Part shown: piece by piece, positions 11,354 to 22,069 of the stretch
How positions within the stretch are numbered: position 1 is the first letter of the stretch
Layout of the letters: the number at the start of each line of letters is the position of its first letter
Assembly (NCBI GenBank): GCA_025602905.1
Contig: JAHLKI010000007.1
Location: 930,001 to 994,000 of the forward strand
DNA from: Phlyctochytrium arcticum
Taxonomy: Eukaryota; Chytridiomycota; Chytridiomycetes; Chytridiales; Chytridiaceae
Length of the DNA stretch: 64,000 bases
Reading direction: 5' to 3'
Program-made: the position numbers and the translations under genes
The notes under the pieces: model-generated
Database searches by the model: none
What the model was told of the DNA's origin: nothing
What the model saw: only the letters and a program-made list of their open reading frames with translations

Positions 11354-11375
11354 GGGGGGGGGGGGGGGGGGGGGG
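11354..11375. repeat. Poly(G) tract, 22 bases, preceded by T8
   Basis: An unbroken run of 22 G directly after TTTTTTTT. It lies about 220 bp past the stop codon of the reverse-strand GRAM/VASt gene. On the sense strand of that gene's transcript it would read as poly(C) followed by poly(A), if the transcript extends this far. Confidence 0.9.
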
Positions 11376-11593
11376 AGGCGATATATACATACCCGGGGCA
11401 GAAGCGGGATGAAATACAGTATAGGCCCCAGCAAGAACGAAAGAACCATTCAAATGTCAAAAAACATATTTGAAAGTATACAAGTTATGAATGTACATAA
11501 GAGAGAGAAAGACGAGATCCTAAACAACGAAAAAAAACACACATAAAAACTCCAAAATCCAAAAACCAAAGACTCAAAAAAAAAAAAATCCAT

Positions 11594-13804
11594 TTACAAA
11601 ACCCGTTCATCCCTCCTCTCCGCCGGCACAACCCGTCCCATATCAAAATGCTGCTGCTGCTGCTGCTGCACTCCCAACCGGTCTTCAACTCGACTCATCA
11701 CTCCCGCAACTTTCCACATGGCCACTGCCTGCAGCGTAAACGAGAGAATGAGGGTCAGGATCATAATGGGGAGGAGGTAGGTTGAGAGAGTATTGGGTGT
11801 CAAGAAGGTGGAAAGAGAGGTTTGTGGGGAGGGTTGGGGGATGGTTGTGAGAGTCCGGGGTGGGAGGGAGGGGAGGGGTGCGTTTCGGTTTCGAGGTTTA
11901 GATGAGGGTTTAGGGTGACGTTGGATAGATGAAGTATGGTGTTTTGAAAACTCTTCTTCGAGGGCACTATCCAATTCCCCATAAAACCGGCGTTGTCCCT
12001 CGGGTGTAGCCTTCTCGATCGCCGCTTTAATCCACGATGATTTCGTAAATACGACCGCAGTCGCGACTTTTATCGTAGTTGCATTACGGCCAGAGTGGTT
12101 CAGGCAGATTCGGGTCAGGACATGGAATGCTTGACCGGATGGTACGTCAGGTGTCAAAGTCTTCATTTGGAGACAGAGTGTATCGTCCGTTTTGGCGAGA
12201 ATGGATTCGGAGACGATGCATTTGGTTTGTTTAGGGCCGATGGGGCCGGATAGGGGCATGATGTATTCTAATGTGCGGTGCATCCCCGGTGTGATTTGGT
12301 CAAAGGATGGATAAAAGTCGGGGGTGACAGTTAATGGTAAAGGTTGAGCGGTCGAGACGTGGTCAGAGGGGACCCAAGGTCCAATCGCCACATCTCTCAA
12401 TTTGCGCTTTTCGACAATGAAGCGACCAAACCAGCCGCCTTGGGGGTCGGGGGTGGTCAGCCAGGTAGCCCAGACGTGGTGTATGGGAGCGGAAAAGGAT
12501 TTGTCGAGCATGGAGCGCATTTTGGAGAGGTCCGGTGAGCAGGGGCAAGTTGCTGGGGGGCGGTCGGGGTCACTAGGTTTGAGTTTTTGGTGGGTAGCGG
12601 GGGATTCGGGTGGGGTTGGGATGGCGTGGGAGGTGTCATGGTCATTGTGATAGTCGAGAGCGTCGGCGTCCGTGACGGTCACGATCGGTGAAACATTTTC
12701 GGCTGCGCGGGCTACCACACTATTATTGTTGGCAAAATCGGTCGAGTTGGCAGATTCACCGGATGACCGGGACCGATCACTTCTGGCCAAAGACCTATCA
12801 CTCGAGTCGTACCGTCCCGAAGTCTTGATGCGGAGATAGCAGACACTGCATACACCCAGTCCATTGCACGTACAGGGATTATTCCCCGACAAGTTGACCA
12901 GTGCGCGATGCATGCCCCACACCCTATAAAGCGTATCGTACGCACTATCCCGATTAAAGAAACTGGCAAAAAAGAAGCGGCCCTGGTCCGTATCCAATTC
13001 CATCGAATTCGGAATCACGAGAGCGATATTCTTCTTTTCGACCGAGTGGATTTCCGACATGTTGATGCATAGTAAAGAACTGGATGTCCAGCCTTTGAAG
13101 CAGACATGGTGTTGGGAGACCCACATGCGGCCTTGGATGAGTAAGCCTTCTTTGTTCCAGGCACAGGCATAGTCTTGGACGAGGCGGTCCTCGGATTTGA
13201 CGTCGGTGAAGGTGCGGTGGAATTCTTCGTTGTCGCGGTCTAGGGCAAAGGTGCAGCCGCGGGGAAGGCTGTTGTCGTCCACTAGGGAATCGGAGGATTC
13301 ACTGGTTGCGCTGGTTCGTCCGGGGATTGAACTGTCCGAGGTAGTAGTGGTAGGCTCCAACCCTTCACCAACAGTAGAACCTTTGAGCAACCGAGACAAG
13401 CTCCGTCGACCGCCAGTGCTACTTCGACCGCTCCGACGACGCCATAGGGATCCTGACCCGCCATTGCCATTAGCTCCTGCTCCGGCCGCTGCAGCCTGTG
13501 CGGCCTCTTCATCATTCAAAGAGCCTTTGCGATCGGTCCGGCATCCCGCCGCGCGCACTTCATCCAGGAATGGTAAAAAGGGTGCATTTTCGTGCCAGCT
13601 GTGGGCAGACTGAACTTCAGCATCGGGAGAGCCTGGTGGGGCTAGCAAAGTATTCTTCACTGGAGCGGGGAGGGACGAGGTGTCTACTTTTAAGGGAACG
13701 GTGGTATCCGGGCCAAAGCCCGCGGTCGCCATAATGTCGTTGGGATCTGGCGTTGTTGCGCGGGCAATGTCTTGCGTTGGTGGTATTGTCGTCGCGGAGG
13801 GCAT
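11594..13804 (-). CDS. GRAM and VASt domain sterol-transfer protein (Lam/Aster type)
   Basis: A single-exon ORF of 736 codons. A disordered N-terminus of about 175 residues precedes a GRAM domain (RTFTDVKSEDRLVQDYACAW, then GRMWVSQHHVCFKGW and SVEKKN, about 195-290). A Ser-rich linker follows, then a VASt/START-like domain (about 430-615: MLDKSFSAPIHHVWA, GMHRTLEYIMPL, LTRICLNHSGRNATTIKV). One hydrophobic helix near the C-terminus (TYLLPIMILTLILSFTLQA, about 680) would anchor it in the ER. Yeast Lam/Ltc and animal GRAMD1 proteins have this order and move sterols between the plasma membrane and ER at contact sites. A short poly-Gln run close to the end is encoded by CAG repeats (11648-11665). 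No intron is needed. Confidence 0.85.
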   Translation of the reverse strand: MPSATTIPPTQDIARATTPDPNDIMATAGFGPDTTVPLKVDTSSLPAPVKNTLLAPPGSPDAEVQSAHSWHENAPFLPFLDEVRAAGCRTDRKGSLNDEEAAQAAAAGAGANGNGGSGSLWRRRSGRSSTGGRRSLSRLLKGSTVGEGLEPTTTTSDSSIPGRTSATSESSDSLVDDNSLPRGCTFALDRDNEEFHRTFTDVKSEDRLVQDYACAWNKEGLLIQGRMWVSQHHVCFKGWTSSSLLCINMSEIHSVEKKNIALVIPNSMELDTDQGRFFFASFFNRDSAYDTLYRVWGMHRALVNLSGNNPCTCNGLGVCSVCYLRIKTSGRYDSSDRSLARSDRSRSSGESANSTDFANNNSVVARAAENVSPIVTVTDADALDYHNDHDTSHAIPTPPESPATHQKLKPSDPDRPPATCPCSPDLSKMRSMLDKSFSAPIHHVWATWLTTPDPQGGWFGRFIVEKRKLRDVAIGPWVPSDHVSTAQPLPLTVTPDFYPSFDQITPGMHRTLEYIMPLSGPIGPKQTKCIVSESILAKTDDTLCLQMKTLTPDVPSGQAFHVLTRICLNHSGRNATTIKVATAVVFTKSSWIKAAIEKATPEGQRRFYGELDSALEEEFSKHHTSSIQRHPKPSSKPRNRNAPLPSLPPRTLTTIPQPSPQTSLSTFLTPNTLSTYLLPIMILTLILSFTLQAVAMWKVAGVMSRVEDRLGVQQQQQQHFDMGRVVPAERRDERVL

Positions 13805-14881
13805 GTTTCTTTTATGGATTTGTTTATATACGTTTTTGGTTGATGGGAACTTGTCTATTCTATGCAGACAAGTTTAGCTGGGGGTGTTTGTTCGTGCTGT
13901 AGCAAGTCCTTGCAACCATTACCTTTTTCCAAAGCCTTGTCGGTATTCGGTATGACTCGTTACTGCAATGCAATGGACAATGATGGGCTATCACACACGG
14001 TGAACGCCCGGGATGTTGTTACTCGAGTAATGGCTCAAGCAGTGGGTTCCGCGGTAAAGTCGTTTGGTGCGTGTATGCCCGTTCTTGATATGGAATATGG
14101 ATATGATACTCGAGTAGTAGGTAGCAGTAAGGTAAAAGTAACGAATGTCTTCAAGTAAAGTCGAGAAAGGAATGCCTCACAATTCCGATGACAAAGGGCT
14201 CTCTTTCTTTTTCCGGAAAGGACTCTGGATCACGTGGCCTAGGGCTGTGGAGTTGTGTGGATACGAGTAAGATAGTGGGGATATGAGTAGATATATCAGA
14301 GAGAGTCTTGGCAGTATCATAACACCTATGATATCAATGTACTCCGAGTATGAGGCTGTTGGGATTCGCTGGGCCTGTGGTTTGCTGGCTGGCTGCGGGG
14401 AAAGAGAGGCTCAGCGTTGGTTGGAAACTTTGCGGTTCTGTGGCGGATTGCTTCTGAGCGGTTGCTTGGGGCTCGGCTGCTTCGGGCTATGCACTATTAG
14501 GTACCATGCAAAAGTCAGACAGAAAGTGGCTCTGGTGCTGGGTCATATATGTACACGGCTTCCGCCAAGTCAAGCCAGACCTTGCAAGGTCCATCCCAAA
14601 TTTGTGCCGCTGTCGCATTTCATTTCGGAAATGGAACCATCCCCCCTCCCCGGCTCCCGCCAACAAAGATCGTATGCCAAAGTGCTTGCATCTCTCACTC
14701 AGTGTAAATAAGTAAATGTCCGATGTACTATTCGCACAGATCATGGACTCATCCAAAAAATGGGATGACCTAATCATCTTATTCTTATTGGCGAGAGCGA
14801 GAAATAGTCATTTCACACCTCAACATTCTGTGTGGGAAATTTATGCACAATATTTGTGCCGGAAACGCGTCGCTCCAAGCA
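13805..14881. other. Divergent intergenic region, 1.1 kb
   Basis: This lies between the starts of the GRAM/VASt gene and the calcyphosin-like gene. It contains several short ORFs without family resemblance and scattered copies of TACTCGAGTA/ATACGAGTA-like words (near 14020, 14110, 14260 and 14340) that could be regulatory or relics of a small repeat. No RNA gene is evident. Confidence 0.4.
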
Positions 14882-17264
14882 ATGCTCCGCAACCGCCATC
14901 GCCCAGCTACTGCACCACCCTCCTCACACTTGCCCCCATCTTCCTATTTCGAATCGACACCCGGCTTGGCCCTCTTTTCTCCCAACCATAGGTAACCAAC
15001 CACCTCTGAAAACATCTCATCCCTCAATATCCGCTGACCCCCCCTTTTCTGAAAAAAGTACAAAACACATCCCCAAATCAGTCTACATCCGTCGGGCTTA
15101 CGAAACGGGCGCATTACGCCATTCTGGGTCGGGATCTGGTTCAGAGTACTATGTCAATCCCATCTCCAAGGCTCCCTTTCTCATTTCGGATGGCCCTATT
15201 AACGGGGTGGATCAGCACCAGGGTCGTGTGAGGAAAGGAACGGGGGCGTTGAGGGCTGTCAAGGAGTTGAGTGTATGTATGAACATCGACGTAGCGGGGA
15301 GGGTTACGGATGAGTGAAATGGGAGATTGTGCTCGGGGACAGGTTGAATGGGTAGCTGTGAAGGTACCATTTGTAATGTGCCGAGTGACTCACCCTCCTC
15401 TCTCTTTTTCCCACACATCAGACATCCCTCCACCATTCCGGCCCATTCTCAGTCTTCAAATTTTGCGACGCGTGCGAAAAAGCCGATGAATCGAGGAGGT
15501 AACAAGTCCTCATCATCCCTGCTTAACACTCCAAAAACGCTGATTTACCCCCTCAGCGGAAAATTATCCTTCATCGAATTCCGACGCGTGTTGGGTCAAG
15601 TTGGGGTTCACGTATCCCCGCAGGTCAGTTGGTTGATCATGGATTGAAGAGGACGGGAAAAAACTGACTATGCAAGGATGTATACAGACGGTTCAATGCC
15701 TTTATAATAGTTTTGGGGGGATGGGGGGGCACGATGGGATCGTCTATGGTGACCTACTCCATTTCCTCTCGGTAAACGTCACTCACAATTTCTTTTTTGT
15801 TCACCTGAAATTAAACCCTTTATATATCAGGGAGAATTGAAAGGCTCCCGGCGGGATATGGCCGCAAGTGTATATACCCGGTTCACCACGGGCCCCGACG
15901 GTTTCATTTCTCGTGACGACGTGCTGCGCAGTATCAGCCACTCTTCCTCCCAAGGTAAAATGTCACTCTTTTTTTTGCATTTTCATAAAAAGAAAACATT
16001 GGGGTAAACTAACTGAGGAACAATATATATATATATTTAGAACTCCCAGGGATCATTGCAACCCACCTCCCACCCCGAATCTCCCTCCCAACCTTCCAAA
16101 CCTTTCTCTCAGCCCTCACATCCTCCCCCACCGCCTCTGACCCCAGTTTCCACTCGTCCCTTTCCGCAATCTGGCCTCTCATCTCTCCATCACGAAACCC
16201 CACCCCCTCCACTAAACCACACCCGAATTTATCATCCCTCAGAGGCCTCGCATACGGGTTTCCCAGCTCCCACTCCCACCCGCCGCCCAAAAAACCTCCG
16301 GCAAACACCAAACTGGAATTCAAGCGGTATGGCGTGTTACACGACTATTCTGTCAATGCGATTGGTGTGCCGGTGGATTATACCCCACCTGTTCCCAAAC
16401 GGATTGGAGTGTTGGAGCGGGATACCGGTGCGGTTGTTGACGTTGAGGTAAAAAAAAAAAAAACATTCCACACTTGGGATAAAGAGGTAGCATTATCTAA
16501 ACATTTTTTAATAGACGTTACGGAATACAATCAAGACCCTATTGGTCTCCAAAACCTCGACTCCCGCCCCCCTCCTCCGCTCTTTTCGCCAATCCGACCC
16601 CCACAGTTCAGGCACCCTCCCCATCTCCACCTTCACGTCCCTCCTCTCAACCCATCTTCCCCTCCTGGGCCGCCAGGTAAACCCCCTCCCTCCCTTTGAC
16701 CATTAATTTCATAACACTTCTGATGATTTTTTTTTGGGGGGTGTAGAATGTTGAAGCGGCCGTGAAACATTACGCGACGTCGGGATCAACCATCCCATAC
16801 GAAACTTTTATCAGTGATTTAGTAGGTCCTAAAGATCCCCTACGGAGTTTTATGTCCGATCAGGCATTCCAAAAACTAGATATCCACAAAAAAGGTAGTT
16901 TCCCCATACCTTCCAATCATCCTCTCACTACTAATGAACTAATAAGGATACATCACCCTCTCCGACCTCCAATCGGCCTATAACCCCTCAACGGACTCTG
17001 GGTACCGTAACGGAACACGGACAAAACCCCAATCCTTCCAATCCCTCATTCAGAACGGGTTTGATGGGTCCGAGAGGTAACAACTCCATCCCATATTTAT
17101 GATATGAAGACTGATTTTTTTTTTTTGAGCGTAGGATGGATAGGATTACGCTACGGGATTTTAGACGGTTTTGGGGGTATAGGGGGTGTACTGTACTTGA
17201 TGATCGGGTGTTTGGGGGGCTGGTGTTTGAGACGTTTGATGGGAGGGGGAGGAGGTCAATGTGA
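14882..17264 (+). CDS. Calcyphosin-like multi-EF-hand protein
   Basis: Eleven exons keep phase: 14882-14991, 15059-15272, 15422-15498, 15557-15623, 15688-15771, 15831-15954, 16041-16447, 16515-16676, 16747-16894, 16947-17076 and 17135-17264, about 550 residues. Two EF-hand modules are visible. One is around residues 115-210 (SGKLSFIEFRRVLGQVGV, HDGIVYGDLLHFLSGELKGS, GPDGFISRDDVLR). The second ends with FMSDQAFQKLDIHKKGYITL, SAYNPSTDSGYRNG, RMDRITLRDFRRFWGYRG. The spacing and the 'LDxxxxGxItxxDLxxxYN' signature follow calcyphosin (CAPS/CAPSL/CAPS2), calcium-binding proteins often linked to cilia. Several loops lack canonical Asp/Glu positions, so calcium binding may be partly lost. The exon 5 acceptor at 15687 was chosen because the nearer AG (15676) leads to a stop. 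Confidence 0.75.
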
Positions 17265-17542
17265 GAGTTTTTTGTATATACAATAATGGTCCGGGATGAG
17301 AGTAACGCTTGGGGGGGCACGTTTAGAGACTCAAGTATACTGCCAGATGCCATGATGGTAGTCAGTTAAGATGGAGAGAGAGAGAGCGTTTCCTTCGGAG
17401 AAGAGTGTAAATGTCATAATATAAATGGTATACTGTTGGAAGAAAAAGAAAAACTGTACATAAAAGAAAAACAAAAACGACAAACGAAAAGTGGTGTATA
17501 TGATGATGTTTTGAAATGTTGTAAAACTGTGAAGGGATTGAT

Positions 17543-18727
17543 TTAAACAACCAGCGGAAACGGAATCTCCACTTCATCCACAAGCGACAGCTCCTCAAAC
17601 ACGACCGGTTCTACACTCACAAAAATCAGTCAAATCATCAACCCAAATTCTTCACATATTTAAACTTACCATCCCACTCAATCCCCTCCCACCGTGTCAT
17701 CCTAGTAGCCCCCGCACCCTCCTCAATCAATCCCTCATGGAGTTGAAGAGTCACGTCGTCATGGGGAGACTGGATTCGAGCGCGTAAGGCGTCGTCGTCG
17801 TCGGTTTTGAACCAGTTTGAGGAAGGGATCATGTCCATTGTTGAGAGAAAGTCGTGGTCGAGGGTGAGTGTGGGGTCGGGAACGTATTTTTCGACTAAAA
17901 CGGAAAAAGTTAGGGGTTGGGTTGATTTGTAGGGTTAGAGGGAAGGACGTTACTGATTGCGGTTGGAGGCATGTATTCGATGGATTCTTCTATGCTTGGG
18001 TCCGGGGTTGTATTTAATGAGGGTGAGATGGATGTAACAGTTTGTTGTTGTTGTTGTTGCTGGGTAGACCCAACACTTTTTCGTGTCAGACTCCCACCCG
18101 ACGACTTGCCAGACGACGATTTGCGGGACCGAATACTCTTTGGCGGCGTAAACGTTTCCGCCTGATTGACCTTTATCTCCTTGACCACCATCGTCGACGT
18201 CAAATCCCGCCGGGGGAGTCCCGCAGACCCCACGGGCCGTCGCGGGGTCGTATACACTCCACCTGGAGTCTTTTTGATGGTCACTTTGGTGGGACGGGAT
18301 ACAGGGTGGGGTGTATTCACTGTTTTTTCTTGGAGGGCTGGACGTTGGGGACCACCGGGAGTCTTGCCGCCTTTGATGACGGGGGGTGGTTTCGTTTCCC
18401 GGACATTGACGGATTTACCCTGGAGGGCCGTTGAGGGTACTAGCCATCATACAAATCAATATCTCAGAAATGTTGATTGGGGGGGTTTAAATCCTACTCA
18501 CCCCGCAATCCAGGCGTCTTGCCCGCGAGTTTCCCATTCGTCAATCCCACATACACATTTTCTTTATCACCCCCTAGTCCTCGAGCAGGAGTCTTGAATC
18601 CTCCTCCCGGAGGTTTGCCGCCGGGTGTCCGGGGTCCGCCTCCTACAGAATTTTCCTTGTTGTGGTGCGAGTCGGCATGCTGCATGTGCCGGTTGATGGC
18701 TCGCACGGAGGGAAGATTGCGGAGCAT
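17543..18727 (-). CDS. Securin-like separase inhibitor
   Basis: Four exons: 18727-18502, 18439-17954, 17894-17670 and 17610-17543, about 334 residues. The N-terminal half is basic, Pro/Gly/Thr-rich and disordered. It carries two KEN degrons (HNKENSV near residue 24 and GDKENVYVGL near 52) plus an RxxL element (PRRDLTS). Further on comes EESIEYMPP, which fits the (D/E)-x-(I/V)-E-(Y/F)-x-P pseudosubstrate motif that securins (Pds1, Cut2, PTTG) insert in the separase active site. An acidic C-terminal part (DHDFLSTMDMIPSSNWF, TDDDD, EELSLVDEVEIPFPL) follows. Securins hold separase inactive until APC/C destroys them at anaphase. Securins are so divergent that only motif order supports the call. 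A poly-Gln run lies before the pseudosubstrate site. Confidence 0.65.
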
Positions 18728-19609
18728 GGTTTGGTGGACGGGAGATGGATAACGCGTTCAGTTTGTGTAGTGGATATGTCTATTCAATGTTCAAGATTGG
18801 GTTGCCATTTCCTTTACGCGCGATTTTGGCACACACACACACGTCCGACTTTTTGTCCGACGCGCGATTTTTTGGAGAGCCGGGCCGTTCCGAGATTTCG
18901 GCGGATGTCGGAAGGACTTGGATGCAATACCCAGAGCACTGCACCATTTGTTTGAATCAAGAAAAAAACAATCAATCCAAGAAAATATCAGAAAATGCTG
19001 TGAAGCTGGGCAAATTAAAATATTTATTTTCAGAGAAAATCACAGCGGATTGTCTTATTATAACGGTCAATCGTCAGAACCAAGGTGGCAAAATCCCTGA
19101 TGTCCGAGTGGGGAGCGTTGAATGTGAACAAGAGGGTAATAGTTGACATGGACCCACAAGCGGCGGCCAGGCTGCCTCTGCGAGCCATTCAATATAACAT
19201 TAGGAGGTGGTGCAGGGAGTTGTCACATTGCCACTCAGATCCAAGAAACACTTTGGCGTCCTCTGCCAACGTCAATTGGAAGGTGTGTCTGGCGAATGTG
19301 GTTTCCCGGACTTGTCCGCCGTTGAAAGTGTCCCGACTTCATATGCGGGAGAGAGGATCCATGTGAAAGAGGTGAGGGAGGGTAGGGGCCCAATTATCTC
19401 CAGCTCTGCTCACTTGACCGTCATTCCTGATGCTCGGGGCCCCAACCGTCTCAAGCTCTACTACATTTGACCGTAAATCCTGATGCTCGGGTGCCGTGAT
19501 TTGAACTACGGCAACTACTTTGGTCGACTTGATAAAAATCGGGATTCGATTCCACATCAAATCCCAGGACCAGCTGATCATCGAAAAGTATTGGGCATGT
19601 GCTTCTCTG
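18728..19609. other. Gene-poor region with a short tandem repeat
   Basis: Upstream flank of the securin-like gene. It has a (CA)n run at about 18831-18842 and a 52-bp tandem duplication at 19385-19489. Forward ORFs at 18745-19470 have no recognisable domain and may be transposon debris. Confidence 0.4.
19385..19489. repeat. 52-bp tandem duplication, two copies
   Basis: Both units contain G-GCCC-AA-C-TCTC-AGCTCT-CT-ACTTGACCGT-A-TCCTGATGCTCGG. The word CCTGATGCTCGG occurs at the end of each unit (about 19426 and 19478). The copies differ at about ten positions. Confidence 0.7.
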
Positions 19610-19610
19610 T

Positions 19611-20255
19611 CAAACGTTAAATGATTAGATTTCAAGAAAATATTGAACTGACTTGCGCTATAGGACTTACTCATTATCAGATGCTGGTTCGGTGCCCTCG
19701 GCGCCACCTTCTGCATCCACGGATTTGGACGCGTACGCAGCCAAAACTATTGTAGACCTGGTGCAAAAAGGCAGCCTCCCTGTCCCTCTTGTCCCGTTCC
19801 TCACGCTCCTTCGCCTGTTCCTCTTTAAGCTTGATGCGGTTCCCTTCCATGACGAATATGGCCTCCATTCGGCTCTCTTCCATGACGCGCATCCCCTCAA
19901 GCTGTTTCGCCATAGCAACAGCTATGATCTCAGCAGCGCCATTAGCAGCAGCAGCAGACTCGGGGGTTTTGTTGGACTTCGTCTTTTTGGGCGACGGCGT
20001 ATCGGGTTTGCGGATGTGGCGCTCGACACCACTGGCTCGCGGGGGGGTTGTCATATTGACACGCGTGGAGTTTCCTGCGGCGGGGGTGCGGTCAGGGGTG
20101 GTAGGAGTTTGGGAGCGGGCGGTACGGAAGGCTCTGTCAAACGTTGAATGATTAGATTTCAAGAAGACACATCGACAGACTTGCGCTATAGGACTGACTC
20201 ATTATCGGCGCCACCTTCTGCATTCACAGATTTGGACGCGTACGCAGCCAGACGA
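19611..20255. repeat. Pair of ~115-bp direct repeats flanking a coiled-coil ORF
   Basis: Copy A (about 19608-19747) and copy B (about 20139-20252) share TCAAACGTT.AATGATTAGA, then GACTTGCGCTATAGGACT.A and GCGCCACCTTCTGCAT-CAC, then GATTTGGACGCGTACGCAGC. Copy A has about 18 extra bases (ATGCTGGTTCGGTGCCCT). The repeats lie about 530 bp apart in the same orientation at the two sides of the reverse ORF 19677-20162, consistent with local duplication inside a repetitive gene family. Confidence 0.75.
19677..20162 (-). CDS. Coiled-coil ORF in a repeat-rich region, function unknown
   Basis: A 161-codon reverse ORF. The N-terminus is basic and Thr/Pro-rich (ARSQTPTTPDRTPAAGN, SPKKTKSNK) and the middle is a charged helix (EEQAKEREERDKRDREAAF) likely to form a coiled coil. 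This layout resembles accessory DNA-binding proteins of fungal DNA transposons, but I cannot name a family. Its end lies within one of the direct repeats described at 19611-20255. Upstream reverse ORFs at 20412-20687 and 20876-21127 (Lys/Thr-rich, ending SDRLFIVHWLSEPSNYAQL) may be exons or fragments of the same element. It may not be functional. Confidence 0.35.
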   Translation of the reverse strand: MKSNHSTFDRAFRTARSQTPTTPDRTPAAGNSTRVNMTTPPRASGVERHIRKPDTPSPKKTKSNKTPESAAAANGAAEIIAVAMAKQLEGMRVMEESRMEAIFVMEGNRIKLKEEQAKEREERDKRDREAAFLHQVYNSFGCVRVQIRGCRRWRRGHRTSI

Positions 20256-22069
20256 TTCCCACTTTATCTGCCCATTTCCAAGCTGATATGTGGGTTGGGG
20301 ATAGCTGTGCTTTCCTTTGCTGGTCATTCTGTTCTCGATGTTGGGTCGTTCCAGGTTTTGACTCATGAAGGTTGACGCAATTGTTCAATCCAAAGAACTG
20401 CATAATGTACTTTATAGGACATTGCCTCCTACGAATCTGTCCCACTCTTCAAGGCCTTGATAAGATACCAAGAAGCACTGTTGGCGAATGAAGGGAAGGG
20501 CTCCTGCATAATGTGCCATCGCCAGAATAAGTTCAGTGGCCGCCCACGGGCATATTCTGACCTCGTTGTTCCGGAGGCATGCGCTTATGTCCAGTGGGAT
20601 GTCCCGGCTTTCGTCAGGAATAATGTTGCGGAAATAGTTGGGCGGTCGTTGTCCAATTGTCAAAGTCGCGGCAACGATTTTCAGCATGTTGTGAGTGCTT
20701 AGGTTGTCGCGGTTTCAGATGGTGTAGCCTTGCTGACTACAATTGGTGTTTTGACAACACAGCAAGCCCTGCACTACCCTCCACGTTTCCCCTCCAGAGC
20801 CCCACATTGGTGTCCTTTTCTTGATCCATGGCCATTGCCAAGCAGGACTGACTTCCTTATCGTTGACTGACTTCCTTATCGTTGGAGCTGGGCATAGTTG
20901 GATGGCTCAGACAACCAATGCACGATAAAAAGCCTGTCTGAGGCGGTCAGATTGGCTTTGGTTGCTTTCTTCTTTCCCTTGCCTTTCGTTTTCGTATTAG
21001 TCTTTTTGGCGACGGTGGTTTTGGCAACAGTGCTTTTGGAAACAGTGGTTTTGGCGACAGTACTGGTCTTTGAAATAGCAGCCGCGGCCTTCGCGGTGGG
21101 GATGAACTTCCTCTTTCCACGCAGCAACTGACATCGGTAAGTTCCGTTGTGAGTTACTTAAAGTATATGTAGCAAGTGTTGCCCGCGCAGCAAATTGTAG
21201 TGTGAGAGCAGAACCTGGTGTGATACGTCTGTCGAGATGGTGTCAGAGATACTGTTTGGATGTCGGAAAAAGGCGAGACATACCTCTATCGATGTAGTTG
21301 CCTCCTCGAAGGACTCTTGACAGGACTTTGGCATGAGGAACGTGTGAGAGCATGTCCAGCCGTACCGCGCTGGAGTAAGCTGCACAAGTAGAATGGATGA
21401 AGCAAAAGCAATGTACTAGAAACTAGAGGGTTTGTAAGTTGTATGTTAAATTTGGTGCCGCGGCAAGGATTGTTTTCAAAATATTTGTACCTAGCTGATC
21501 TGTTTCTTCAGCATTTAACGCTAGATTTCCGTTTTGCCCAAGCCAGTACTTCCTCTGTGAGAAGGGCTGCGGCGGCGGGCGAAAGGCCCTCGTGTTCATG
21601 ACCGCGCAAGGTGTATGCGCCTTGGTGAGTTCCCTCATTTGGTTCTCGATGAGGGATAGTAGTGGATAAACGAGATGGTTGAGACTCGGAAAACTCCGAT
21701 GGATGAACTGAGTTAGTTGGCGTCGGCAGGCTTGTTGTTGGGGGAAGAGCACCTGTCCGCGCCATGGCCCTTGGCCCTTGGCCCGAAAAAGCCGGCAAAT
21801 ATGGGGGTAGGGGCAGGTTCCATCCGTTCGCTATCTAATCCTACCGGGCCATACCTCGGCACACGACCTGCGTCGATTTTGTGTACCGAATCTAGTTTTT
21901 TGGCTCCCTGTGTTTGGCGCGGCCGCACTGACAGACGAACCCGTGTTTGGCCAACTACGGTTTATCTCGTCCCCCACAGTCGCAAAACGCTCGATCATTC
22001 GGCTTAAATACGAGACACAGAAATTCGTTTCGGATTCTTTCTTGAGTTTTAAAGGCGTCGGTGGAAGAT
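20163..22069. other. Repeat-rich stretch without a defined gene
   Basis: This holds fragments only. The reverse ORF 20876-21127 has a basic N-terminus (a KTTV/KSTV/AKTT repeat, then KGKGKKKATK) followed by TASDRLFIVHWLSEPSNYAQ, which looks like the start of a SANT/Myb-like transposon-associated protein. It stops within a 19-bp tandem repeat at 20846-20883. Other ORFs between 21158 and 22007 give no recognisable domain. Confidence 0.4.
20846..20883. repeat. 19-bp perfect tandem duplication
   Basis: GACTGACTTCCTTATCGTT occurs at 20846-20864 and again immediately at 20865-20883. It lies exactly where the reverse ORF at 20876-21127 ends, and a 19-base insertion would shift that frame, so the duplication may itself be what broke the ORF. 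Confidence 0.85.

Larger units (their letters stand above)
9608..11593. other. Two-kilobase gene-poor stretch with simple repeats
   Basis: No supported gene lies here. The 174-codon reverse ORF at 10587-11111 shows no domain and contains poly-Lys/Val from a T/A run. Structures present are a (GT)n run at about 9921-9938, a 79-bp tandem duplication at about 10341-10490, two poly(G) tracts at 11145-11167 and 11354-11375, and several A/T runs. The right end is the 3' flank of the GRAM/VASt gene. Confidence 0.5.

Noticed and set aside
15677..15771. Exon 5 of the calcyphosin-like gene starting at 15677 (DVYRRFNAF...)
   Set aside because: That frame runs into a stop after TCTCGG; the acceptor at 15687 gives an EF-hand-like segment in phase with exon 6.
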